Source of the DNA: Flavobacteriales bacterium UBA4422
GTDB lineage: Bacteria > Bacteroidota > Bacteroidia > Flavobacteriales_G > Salibacteraceae
Reading direction: 5' to 3'
DNA length: 15,741 bases
Assembly (NCBI GenBank): GCA_002389645.1
Contig: DGQE01000040.1
Coordinates: forward strand, 11,876-27,616
Part shown: in pieces, positions 1 through 7,074 of the stretch
Layout: each line of letters begins with the position of its first letter
Numbering within the stretch: the stretch's first letter is position 1
Translations under genes and position numbers: made by a program
Notes under the pieces: generated by a model
Seen by the model: the letters and a program-made list of their open reading frames with translations, nothing else
Databases searched by the model: none
Told to the model about the DNA's origin: nothing

Positions 1-66
1 TGGTAGACGCGCTGGATTCAAAATCCAGTTTCTTCGGAAGTGCGGGTTCGATTCCCGCCCCGGGTA
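1..66 (+). tRNA. tRNA-Leu (anticodon CAA), 5' end cut off by window edge
   Basis: Partial tRNA starting inside the D-arm region. The anticodon arm is at 12-28: stem CTGGA/TCCAG with loop TTCAAAA, giving anticodon CAA at 19-21, which reads UUG leucine codons. A long variable arm (about 29-41, with a TTCG-type mini-hairpin) marks a class II tRNA. The T-arm is 42-58 with loop TTCGATT. The 3' acceptor strand is CCCGGGT at 59-65 with discriminator A66, as expected for tRNA-Leu. CCA is not encoded. The 5' acceptor strand lies outside the window. Confidence 0.95.
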
Positions 67-72
67 CTGAAA

Positions 73-98
73 AGCCCTCAGCAATGAGGGCTTTTTTT
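73..98 (+). terminator. Rho-independent terminator of tRNA-Leu
   Basis: A perfect 8-bp stem (AGCCCTCA at 73-80, TGAGGGCT at 85-92) with a GCAA tetraloop is followed by a run of seven T. It sits 6 bases after the tRNA end and clearly ends that transcript. Confidence 0.93.
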
Positions 99-231
99 AT
101 ATCTGTTGAATGTTTTGGGCTTAAAGGTCAGTGTACTAACTCTGCTTGTAGAAATAAAGTCCTTCAATTTTTGTCTCATCTGCTGAGTTAGTGACCAAGT
201 TCAATACATTATTATTGTTCGGAATAATTTT

Positions 232-510
232 CTACGAGTTACTTTTATTCGAGTAAAACTCTTGAATGCCTATGCGCTTGGTATCCGAGTTCATGTAGAA
301 GACTTTTTCCTGCAGTTGTATATATAACCATGGAGTATTGCCTGTGTCACCTTTACCTATTTGACAATTTGGATCTTGATTAATCATCTTCCAAACCTTA
401 AGAATATCAAATAGCTCATCTTTTGTATTGATCGGGTCTGATTTCGATCTTTTTTTGATGTACTTCTGATCTTGTGTCAAATACCTTTTAGCTAGTTCGT
501 TGAAGTCCAT
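232..510 (-). CDS. hypothetical protein (92 aa), last gene of the minus-strand operon
   Basis: I do not recognise this family. The 92-residue product has no signal peptide or membrane segment, so it is probably cytoplasmic. It is charged and Lys-rich at the N-terminus (KKRSKSDP around residues 19-26) and more hydrophobic and aromatic in the middle (LFDILKVWKM, then PWLYIQL and KVFYMN), which suggests a small alpha/beta fold. The ATG lies 4 nt after the stop codon of the upstream 214-codon gene, so the two are probably co-translated and may act together. The pair sits between a housekeeping-like operon and the tRNA-Leu end. The real-gene call rests on tight spacing and a plausible protein composition. 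A small partner or immunity-type protein is possible but not shown. Confidence 0.6.
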   Translation of the reverse strand: MDFNELAKRYLTQDQKYIKKRSKSDPINTKDELFDILKVWKMINQDPNCQIGKGDTGNTPWLYIQLQEKVFYMNSDTKRIGIQEFYSNKSNS

Positions 511-514
511 GGTC

Positions 515-1159
515 TTATTCGGTGTTTATTAAATAATTTTCAGCCCAGCTTGGTATATTCTTTGAACTAGAATAGTAACCGTCTTTATCCCAAAATGACA
601 ATGTGTTCAAATGATCTAGGGTTGCATTGTACATTTCATCATGGTCGTAAACATAGGTTTCATCTTGATACTTACCTTTTTTGAACTTCACCTGAATTAC
701 TAACCCCTTTCCGAACCAATTCTTAGCTATTTTAAAATATGATTTAACATCACTTGAGCGTGAATTACGCAGTGATTTAGGTCCAGGGTTGCTGTGTACA
801 ATTTTGGGAATAACAATGGTGCAATCTAAAGCATCTTCCATGAACTCTTGTAGCTTTAGCTGATGAAGCGAGAGATTAACGTCATCAAGTTCTGCAGGAT
901 TGTCGTGACTCCATTCACTAAAAAAAGAATATAAAACCCTAGCTCTAGATTGCAGTTTTTTTCGAAATGCGCATGGATGATTTGCCAAATCTTTAATTAG
1001 GATGGCCACTGAGTGCTTTTCACTTCTCGGAATATTCGATAGATAATACAAGACTCTTTCCAGAAGATCTCTAAAATCTCGTGCTTTACTTCTATTCTTT
1101 TCTTTCGATTGAAAGATTCGAATAAATTCTGCTGAAATATCATTTAGGTTATCATTCAT
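515..1159 (-). CDS. hypothetical protein (214 aa)
   Basis: Unrecognised. The 214-residue product has no signal peptide or membrane helix. The N-terminal half (about 1-115) is charged and helical (FIRIFQSKEKNRSKARDF, LLERVLYYLSN, LQSRARVLYSFFSEW). The C-terminal half (about 120-214) contains beta-type stretches (CTIVIPKIVH, KGLVIQVKFKKG, DETYVYDHDEMY) and ends in an aromatic-rich tail. The ATG lies 6 nt downstream of the sialidase-like gene stop and its own stop is 4 nt before the next start, so it is the fourth gene in a tightly packed minus-strand series. It lacks the secretion signals of its two upstream neighbours, so it may be a later addition to the operon. No function can be assigned from sequence alone. 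Confidence 0.65.
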   Translation of the reverse strand: MNDNLNDISAEFIRIFQSKEKNRSKARDFRDLLERVLYYLSNIPRSEKHSVAILIKDLANHPCAFRKKLQSRARVLYSFFSEWSHDNPAELDDVNLSLHQLKLQEFMEDALDCTIVIPKIVHSNPGPKSLRNSRSSDVKSYFKIAKNWFGKGLVIQVKFKKGKYQDETYVYDHDEMYNATLDHLNTLSFWDKDGYYSSSKNIPSWAENYLINTE

Positions 1160-1165
1160 ATCCGT

Positions 1166-2449
1166 TTAGTTATCATTCACAATCGCAGTCCAAATACTCA
1201 ATTTGCCATTGTCGTTTCTGGTCCAGATGGGGCGGACCACTCCGTTTACTGCAGAGATGTTGTTGTAATCGCCAAAAAACACATCTTTTGACGGCTCAAA
1301 GGGGCTTTCGCTGATCTTGCGGTTTTCAAATGTTTCACCACCGTCTTCTGAAATGGCGAGGTAAACATCGGTTTTGGTGTCATTGTGGTTTCGCCTGTCG
1401 TAAAACACACAATAGATGTATCCATTGCTTTGATCAACCGTCATCCACGTAAAAAATTGGTGTTTGCCGGGTGCGTCATCGTTTACGCGAATGCGTTTGC
1501 TCCACGTTGCTCCGCCATCGCTTGATTTGATCAGCCAGATATTGGTATCATTGGCTCCATTGCTTTGGTCGGCCCAATTCACATAAATGTTGCCGCTGTT
1601 GTTATCGTGCGCAGTTATCGGCATTCCGTTGGCCCTTCCGATGCCGGGAATGTCAAACGCCCAGTCTGCTCCTTGGTCTATAATGACGCATTCTTTAGTT
1701 TCGTAAGATGTAGGATTTTCAAAACGAATTTTGTTGAAGAATATCTTTCCATTCAAACTCCATGACACCAAAATGTTGCCTTCATTGTCAATGGCAGGCA
1801 CCGCCCCTTCTGTGGTTTCACTTTCATCAATGCAGTCGCCTGGTGTGGAGCTGATGGTAATTGGTTGCGACCAAGTTTCGCCTTTTTTAGAGGTAGAAAG
1901 CAGAATATTCGATCTGCATTCAGGGCTTTCGTCTCCGTATTTGTCAAACTGCGTCCACGTTACTGCGAGTCGTTTATTGATGGGATTCCATGCTGCCCAT
2001 TCTTTGTCTTGATCTTTCGATCCGTTCAATCCAATACTACCTCCATCACTCCATTTCTTGAGGTTTTTGGAACTTCGCTGGCATACAATTCGGTCTAAAA
2101 TATCGTCATTGGCCCAACCTTCACCCGAAGGATTGCTCAAGTGGAAATAGTAAAAACGATGCCGATTGTCAGCCACGATGCACGGATCGCCATAAACGCC
2201 AAGGCTCGAGGTTAGCTCGTCCCTTTCCCAAGTGAATCCTCCGTCTTTCGAGTGGTAAACATTATTCAGCACCGAGCCTGCCACCATACGATCAGGATTT
2301 TTAGGATCAATGGCAATGCTGGGTTCGCATGGCGCATAGGTTTCACCTGATTCTTCATGAATCAAAACATTCTTTTGGGCCAGTAATGACGTGCTTATTG
2401 CTATGAAAACAATAGCAGTAAAAAACCCACTATACCAACTCTTATTCAT
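1166..2449 (-). CDS. secreted sialidase-like protein with Asp-box (BNR) repeats
   Basis: A 427-residue exported protein. Residues 1-25 form a signal peptide ending SLLAQ. The body carries repeated Asp-box motifs (S-x-D-x-G-x-x-W): SKDGGFTW at 67-74, a degenerate SKKGETW near 187, SSDGGATW at 309-316 and SEDGGETF at 367-374. This spacing is typical of a six-bladed sialidase/neuraminidase-type beta-propeller. Family membership does not prove sialidase activity: many Asp-box proteins are glycan-binding or have no known substrate, and I did not identify the arginine triad. The ATG overlaps the M1 peptidase stop by 8 nt (ATGAATAA), which suggests translational coupling. No C-terminal sorting domain is evident. 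Likely periplasmic or extracellular. Confidence 0.85.
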   Translation of the reverse strand: MNKSWYSGFFTAIVFIAISTSLLAQKNVLIHEESGETYAPCEPSIAIDPKNPDRMVAGSVLNNVYHSKDGGFTWERDELTSSLGVYGDPCIVADNRHRFYYFHLSNPSGEGWANDDILDRIVCQRSSKNLKKWSDGGSIGLNGSKDQDKEWAAWNPINKRLAVTWTQFDKYGDESPECRSNILLSTSKKGETWSQPITISSTPGDCIDESETTEGAVPAIDNEGNILVSWSLNGKIFFNKIRFENPTSYETKECVIIDQGADWAFDIPGIGRANGMPITAHDNNSGNIYVNWADQSNGANDTNIWLIKSSDGGATWSKRIRVNDDAPGKHQFFTWMTVDQSNGYIYCVFYDRRNHNDTKTDVYLAISEDGGETFENRKISESPFEPSKDVFFGDYNNISAVNGVVRPIWTRNDNGKLSIWTAIVNDN

Positions 2450-4280
2450 TTGGAGGAAAGGAAATATTGGATGAAGGGAACAGGTTGTTTTTTGGATTGG
2501 TATCCGCTATTTTTTCAAAAGGATTCAGCTGAATGGACTGAATGGATTCAAGCGGAATGTCTAATTGAACCTTATAGAAAGGATAGGCCCATGGCCAATC
2601 TGCTTCTTGCTTCCAATTGTCTTTTAACCATTCAGGTGCGGGCTTGGCACCGCGCATCTTTTCCAACGGAATGTAGATGAATTCTGTACCCTTTTCGCTC
2701 TTTACAGTCAGTTCCACAGGCATGGCCAATTCGCCAATGCGTTCGATTTCTATGGTGGTCTTTTTTCCATTGGAGTTTACGGTATGGATGCCATAGTCTA
2801 TTGTTTTGGTAGTGCCAATCCACGAATCAAAATACCAATCTAACTCCATGTCAGCTGCCTTTTCCATCACACGCTTGAAATCTTGAGGTGTAGGATGCTT
2901 GAATTTCCATTGGTTAAAATAGCTAATCATGGCGCGGTCGAATGTTTCTTGCCCAACGATGTCGCTCAGCTGCACTAAGAACACACACCCTTTTGAATAG
3001 GCATTTGAGCCATAGGCGCGATTGGTTTCATAGTAATCTGCTCCGGTAGAAAGGGGTTCTTCACTTACTGAAAGCGCATTGCCGATGTAGCTCTGCATGC
3101 TGCGCTGGTGCGGATTGAGTCGGTTTCGTTTGAAAAGCGAATCCAAAACCAGGTTTTGCGCATAGGTGGTGAAACCTTCATCCATCCAAGGAAATTTTTG
3201 CTCGTTGCTGGCGAGCACACCGTAATACCAATTGTGAATGGCTTCATGCACCGCAACACTCACCAATCCACCAAAGCTTCCTGTTCCTGAAATCATGGTG
3301 CACATGGGGTATTCCATACCGCCATCACCTCCTTGAATCACGCTGAACTGTTGGTAAGGATACGCACCGAATCGATCGTTCATGATGTTGAACAGCTGCT
3401 CAGTGAAGGGAACGAGGCGAGACCAATTTTCGTTGATCATGGAATCGTTTCGGTGGAAGAAATGAAGTTCCGTTCCGTTGGTTAGAGTCGTGTTCAAATG
3501 AGTGTATTCAGGATCAGCCGCCCAAGCAAAGTCGTGCACATTTTCGGCCTTGAACTTCCAAGTAGTTTTTTCTGAGGTTGGCGCAGATTCCGCATAACCA
3601 TGGCCTACTTCTTCTGGGTTTTGAACGACTCCTGTGCCCGCCAACGTGTATTTAGAATTGATGGTAATTTCTACCTCAAAGGTTCCGAACACACCGTGAA
3701 ATTCGCGCGAGACATACGGCTCACTATGCCAGCCGTCACGATCATATTCAGCCAATTTAGGATACCATTGGGTCATGGTGTAGTCAATGCCTTCTTCATT
3801 GTTTCGTCCGCTTCGCCTGATTTGAATGGGCACTTGACTGTTGAATTTCATTTCGAATGTAGTGCTCTTTCCAGGCAATAGAGGTTGAGCTAGCTGCACC
3901 TCGGCAACGGTGCCTTCCACCGAAAAGGTCACTTTCTTTCCGTCTTGGGTGAGCTTGTCAATTTTGTGAAAACCGATTTCATTAGGCTGCAAGTTATTGA
4001 TGCGGTCTGCAATACGCGGATCGGGATCGGCAATGGTGCGCGAGCGCACGTCCATCATGCTGCCCGGTTGAAAGGCGTTGAAATACAAGTGATAAAACAC
4101 GCGATGCAGCGTATCGGGGGAGTTGTTGGTATAGGTCAAAACTTGATTTCCCGTGAACGTGTGTTGCTCAGCATTAAAGTCAATGGCCATTCTGTATTGC
4201 ACATCCTGTTGCCAATAACCATCTTGTGCTGAAGCGGCAATTCCAAGAACTAGAAAAAGAAAAGCGATGATTTTATTCAT
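2442..4280 (-). CDS. M1-family zinc metallopeptidase (aminopeptidase N-like), exported
   Basis: The product is 612 residues from the chosen start. Zinc-site motif HEAIH is at 345-349, with the third ligand E368 in WMDEGFTTYAQ exactly 18 residues later (HExxH-x18-E). The exopeptidase-type motif appears as GGMEYP at 320-325, a variant of the usual GxMEN. The N-terminal third is the beta-rich M1 domain (YRMAIDFNAEQHTFTGNQV). The frame is open upstream to 4391, but I chose the ATG at 4278-4280. It gives a clean signal peptide (MNKIIAFLFLVLGIAASAQ) and overlaps the upstream amidohydrolase stop by only 8 nt, whereas the longer start would add a non-signal-like leader inside that gene. Probably trims peptides in the periplasm or at the surface. 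The second gene in the operon. Confidence 0.93.
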   Translation of the reverse strand: MNKIIAFLFLVLGIAASAQDGYWQQDVQYRMAIDFNAEQHTFTGNQVLTYTNNSPDTLHRVFYHLYFNAFQPGSMMDVRSRTIADPDPRIADRINNLQPNEIGFHKIDKLTQDGKKVTFSVEGTVAEVQLAQPLLPGKSTTFEMKFNSQVPIQIRRSGRNNEEGIDYTMTQWYPKLAEYDRDGWHSEPYVSREFHGVFGTFEVEITINSKYTLAGTGVVQNPEEVGHGYAESAPTSEKTTWKFKAENVHDFAWAADPEYTHLNTTLTNGTELHFFHRNDSMINENWSRLVPFTEQLFNIMNDRFGAYPYQQFSVIQGGDGGMEYPMCTMISGTGSFGGLVSVAVHEAIHNWYYGVLASNEQKFPWMDEGFTTYAQNLVLDSLFKRNRLNPHQRSMQSYIGNALSVSEEPLSTGADYYETNRAYGSNAYSKGCVFLVQLSDIVGQETFDRAMISYFNQWKFKHPTPQDFKRVMEKAADMELDWYFDSWIGTTKTIDYGIHTVNSNGKKTTIEIERIGELAMPVELTVKSEKGTEFIYIPLEKMRGAKPAPEWLKDNWKQEADWPWAYPFYKVQLDIPLESIQSIQLNPFEKIADTNPKNNLFPSSNISFPPNE

Positions 4281-5289
4281 TGATAAACTGTGCTTTGTCG
4301 AGGTTGAGCCACTCAAGTGTTGAGTTGCAAAAAATGTCTTCAACGGTTTCATTCGGCAGCCCCATTTCAGTGATGTATTTGCCAATTTCAAGGTCGCCCA
4401 ATGGAAAAGGATAATCTGATCCGAGGCACACTTTTTTCGACCCTTGGTAGCTAAGAATGAAATCCAACGCCTTGGGGTCGTGTGTTATGCTATCCACCCA
4501 AAATTTGCCGATGTAATTTCTTGGGTTGTTTGGGTTGTCAATAGCCACTAGGTCAGGACGGCAATTCAACCCGTGCTCTATTCGACCAATGGTACCAAAA
4601 AACGAACCGCCAGCATGCGAAAAGCACACACGCAAATTGGGCAACTTGTCAAAGAGTCCAGAAAATATCATCGAGCACATGGCGCGGGAAGTTTCGCCTG
4701 GCATGCCAACCAACCAAGGCAGCCAATATTTGGTCATGTTGGCCATTCCCATCATGTTCCAAGGGTGCACCATAACGGCCAATCCGAGCTCTTCACACGC
4801 CTTGAATATGGGGAAGAATTGCTCTTCGCTCAGGTTGAGGTCGTTGATGTTACTGCCAATCTGAATACCGGGCATGTGCAATTCTTCCTTGATGCGGTGC
4901 AGTTCCTGAATGGCCAACTCCGTGTCTTGCATGGGCACAGTGCCAAGTCCGATATAGTGCTTAGGGTTGTCTTTGGCCAATTGGGCGATGTGGTCGTTGA
5001 GAAATCTAGAGAGCTCTAAACAGTCTTTCCCTTTAGCCCAATAGCTAAACATGACAGGAATAGTGCAAACTACTTGCACTTGAGTTTGGTGAGTGGCGTA
5101 TTCTTCTATTCTAATTTTTTCATCCCAGCAATTGGGTTGAATCGTTCTGAAGAATTGATCGCCTTTGATCATGTCAGCAGCACCGTCTTCTCGCGGTTCC
5201 AAATAAATAAAGTCACCGTAACCGAATTTCTCAGCAAACCGAGGAAGCTTGGCAGGAAGGATGTGGGTGTGCATGTCGATTTTTAGCAT
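4273..5289 (-). CDS. amidohydrolase, aminocarboxymuconate-semialdehyde decarboxylase (ACMSD) type
   Basis: A 338-residue cytoplasmic amidohydrolase of the ACMSD branch, which decarboxylates 2-amino-3-carboxymuconate semialdehyde in the kynurenine route of tryptophan breakdown. Expected metal ligands are visible: H7 and H9 (MHTH), H175 (HPWNMMG), H225 (FSHAGG) and D292 (GSDYPFPLG). Family-typical blocks also appear: QPNCWDEKIRIEEY near 51-64, VPVMFSYWAK-like IPVMFSYWAK near 77-86, YWLPWLVGMPGET near 188-200 and IGRIEHG at 234-240. Length matches the family. It is the first gene of the minus-strand operon. Other kynurenine genes are not in the window, so the pathway role is inferred from family resemblance. 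A related decarboxylase on another aromatic substrate remains possible. Confidence 0.9.
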   Translation of the reverse strand: MLKIDMHTHILPAKLPRFAEKFGYGDFIYLEPREDGAADMIKGDQFFRTIQPNCWDEKIRIEEYATHQTQVQVVCTIPVMFSYWAKGKDCLELSRFLNDHIAQLAKDNPKHYIGLGTVPMQDTELAIQELHRIKEELHMPGIQIGSNINDLNLSEEQFFPIFKACEELGLAVMVHPWNMMGMANMTKYWLPWLVGMPGETSRAMCSMIFSGLFDKLPNLRVCFSHAGGSFFGTIGRIEHGLNCRPDLVAIDNPNNPRNYIGKFWVDSITHDPKALDFILSYQGSKKVCLGSDYPFPLGDLEIGKYITEMGLPNETVEDIFCNSTLEWLNLDKAQFINE

Positions 5290-5312
5290 AATGTGGCTCG
5301 TTTTAATGGCTT

Positions 5313-5320
5313 CGAAAATA
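5313..5320 (-). promoter_or_regulatory. candidate -7 box for the ACMSD operon (TATTTTCG)
   Basis: On the minus strand TATTTTCG lies 24 nt upstream of the ACMSD ATG and matches the Bacteroidota TAnnTTTG box with one mismatch. No clear -33 TTG is visible. The same variant octamer recurs in front of the secreted-protein gene at 14515. Confidence 0.35.
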
Positions 5321-5371
5321 GAATTACTGAGCGAATAGATTAAGCTTAGTGTTTTTAGAAGTCAGTTCTGC

Positions 5372-5379
5372 TAAATTTG
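5372..5379 (+). promoter_or_regulatory. Bacteroidota-type -7 promoter box TAAATTTG
   Basis: An exact TAnnTTTG match 20 nt upstream of the ATG of the first OmpA-domain pseudogene. A T-rich TGTTTTT stretch around 5350-5356 lies at about the right distance for a weak -33 element. The copy may still be transcribed although its reading frame is broken. Confidence 0.5.
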
Positions 5380-5398
5380 TTACCCAACCATTACGCCT

Positions 5399-6983
5399 AT
5401 GAGAGTTTTCACCCTTGTTTTATCATTTTTTGCATTCGCTCTCTCAACGCATGCTCAAATAGACTATAACATCAATGCCGACCGAAAAGTGAAGGTTGGC
5501 TACAAGGTGTTTCCACAGGACTTTACCACTAAAGCTTTAGATTGGTCTAAGGTTGACTCTAAGTGCATTCAAGGTGCATTCAAGGTGCCAAATACGGTAA
5601 TTGGTTTGCTTTATCTGTAAAAGGTGAGAAGGTGAAATTTACCATCGTAACAGGCGGGCGCTTCGGTGATCTTGAGAACCCGGAACTTTATCTGGGCGAA
5701 GTGAGGGATAAGAAGGGAACGCGTTCCATCCACGAAGTATCTTGTATTCAGCACGAGGGGTCAGACGGCAAGTATTCCATTGAAGGGGTTGAATTGAAGA
5801 AAGAGAATGAATATTATGTCTTGCTCAAGTCCAGTAAAGAAGGCATGAAATATGCCATTGAAATCACAGATGACTTTGTTCCTACCCCAGTTAAGGAAGA
5901 AAAACCGAGCGCGTTCCAAAGCGTTTTTGGTCGTGTTTTTGATAAAAGTGGAAATGCAAAAAGTGGGGTTGAGGTTTCATTGCTCAATCAGGAGAACAAG
6001 AAAATATTGGAGCGATCAGTGATCAAAGGGGCTTCTTCAAATTTGAGAAGTTGCCAAAAGATGAAAGCTACATTACGAGAATTGACACGGAAGACACTGA
6101 TTTTAAAGTAGAGCTCTTTTTAATTGACGCGAAAGGTGTGATTAGCGATAGAGCGACCAAGATTGGAGACAGGCTATACGCTTTTGGTGCTGATTCTGAC
6201 GGTTTTCCTCAGATTGACCTTCTTACTGAGCATGATTTTAATCTGAATGTAAGCCCAACAAAAATTGGAGTCGTGGGAAGGGTCGTTGACAAGGAAACGT
6301 ATTTGTTTGGCAGACCTTCAATGAAAGTGGGTCTTTACAGCAAGAAAAGATCTCTACTAGCGTCAGCTGAAACAGACAATCGAGGAATGTTCTCTTTTGT
6401 GAATTTGGATAATGCGGAATACGAAGTGCGATTGGAAAACAAAAGCGCTGAAGACTATGCGGAAATCGTTTTTGTAGATGATTTAAATGTGCCTTACACG
6501 TATTCGAATTCAGAAAAAACTAATGATGAAGGCTTCTTTGGGTTTGAAAAACTGCCTACGGACATTGTTACACTGAAGCGCGATGAAGTAAAGGATACCA
6601 AGCTGAAACTGCCTTCAGATTTTAGCGGAATGCATGAAGGTGAGCCTATCGTATTAAAAAACATATTGTTTGCATCTGGATCAGCTGATTTGCTGAGCTC
6701 ATCTTATTTGGAACTTGATCGCTTGGCTTCAGAATTGAACTCAATGGCTAGTGTTCATATTGAAGTGTCAGGGCATACAGATAATGTTGGGTCAGTTAAT
6801 GCCAATTTCATTCTTTCAGAGCATCGAGCGAAAGCTGTGGTTGATTACCTTACGTCTAAGGGAGTAGATAGGGCCCGCTTGAGCTTCAAGGGTTATGGCT
6901 CAAAAAAGCCAATAGTAAAGAACGATAGTGACGAAGGGAGAAAGCAAAATAGACGTGTTGAATTTATTGTCATTGATAAGTAA
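5399..6983 (+). pseudogene. OmpA-domain outer-membrane protein, copy 1, two frameshifts
   Basis: Conceptually about 527 residues. The order is signal peptide (MRVFTLVLSFFAFALSTHAQ), a beta-rich N-terminal domain, two carboxypeptidase-regulatory-like repeats (one from about 5925, FGRVFDKSGNAKSGVEV; one from about 6270, GRVVDKETYLFGRPSMKVGL), then a C-terminal OmpA peptidoglycan-binding domain (NILFASGSADL, SGHTDNVGS, LSEHRAKAVVDYL, NRRVEF). The frame is lost first at 5563-5588 by an 11-bp tandem duplication: removing one unit restores IQGAKYGNWF. It is lost again between about 6013 and 6023, where one nucleotide (mod 3) is missing between ERSV and DQRGFFKFEKL. The last segment has no proper start codon. 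Normally such proteins tether the outer membrane to peptidoglycan. Sequencing error could explain one lesion, but the tandem duplication argues for real damage. Confidence 0.85.
5563..5588 (+). repeat. 11-bp tandem duplication (GTGCATTCAAG x2.4) causing a frameshift
   Basis: GTGCATTCAAG occurs at 5563-5573 and again at 5574-5584, followed by a further GTGC. In the current frame translation ends at 5618-5620. Removal of one 11-bp unit joins the signal-peptide segment to the conserved GNWF segment in frame. Confidence 0.9.
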
Positions 6984-7074
6984 CCTCTTTTAATTTTAGT
7001 CGTAGAGAACAACGTGGTCAGCTAATTAATTTTTTTCAGATGAATCAAGACCTAACTTCGCTGCCTCTAACCCT

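Noticed and set aside
135..192. Inverted repeat ACTAACTC / GAGTTAGT with flanking GGTCA / TGACC similarity beyond the minus-strand operon end
   Set aside because: The loop is about 42 nt, the flanks are interrupted, and no T-run follows, so I cannot call it a terminator or a mobile-element end.
1..231. tRNA-associated attachment site for an integrated element
   Set aside because: I saw no repeat of the tRNA 3' end elsewhere in the window and no integrase gene.
1565..2098. Plus-strand open frames opposite the sialidase-like gene
   Set aside because: They are antisense shadows with low-plausibility proteins. The minus frame has a signal peptide and Asp boxes.
4281..4391. N-terminal extension of the M1 peptidase to 4391
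   Set aside because: It would add 37 non-hydrophobic residues in front of a perfect signal peptide and lie inside the upstream gene.
3600..5286. Plus-strand open frames opposite the M1 peptidase and ACMSD genes
   Set aside because: They lie wholly inside strongly supported minus-strand genes and have no recognisable domains.
6051..6983. Independent OmpA-domain gene starting at 6051
   Set aside because: The apparent first codon is a TTG in the middle of FEKLPKD, and upstream sequence continues the homology in the same frame. It is the tail of a frameshifted gene.
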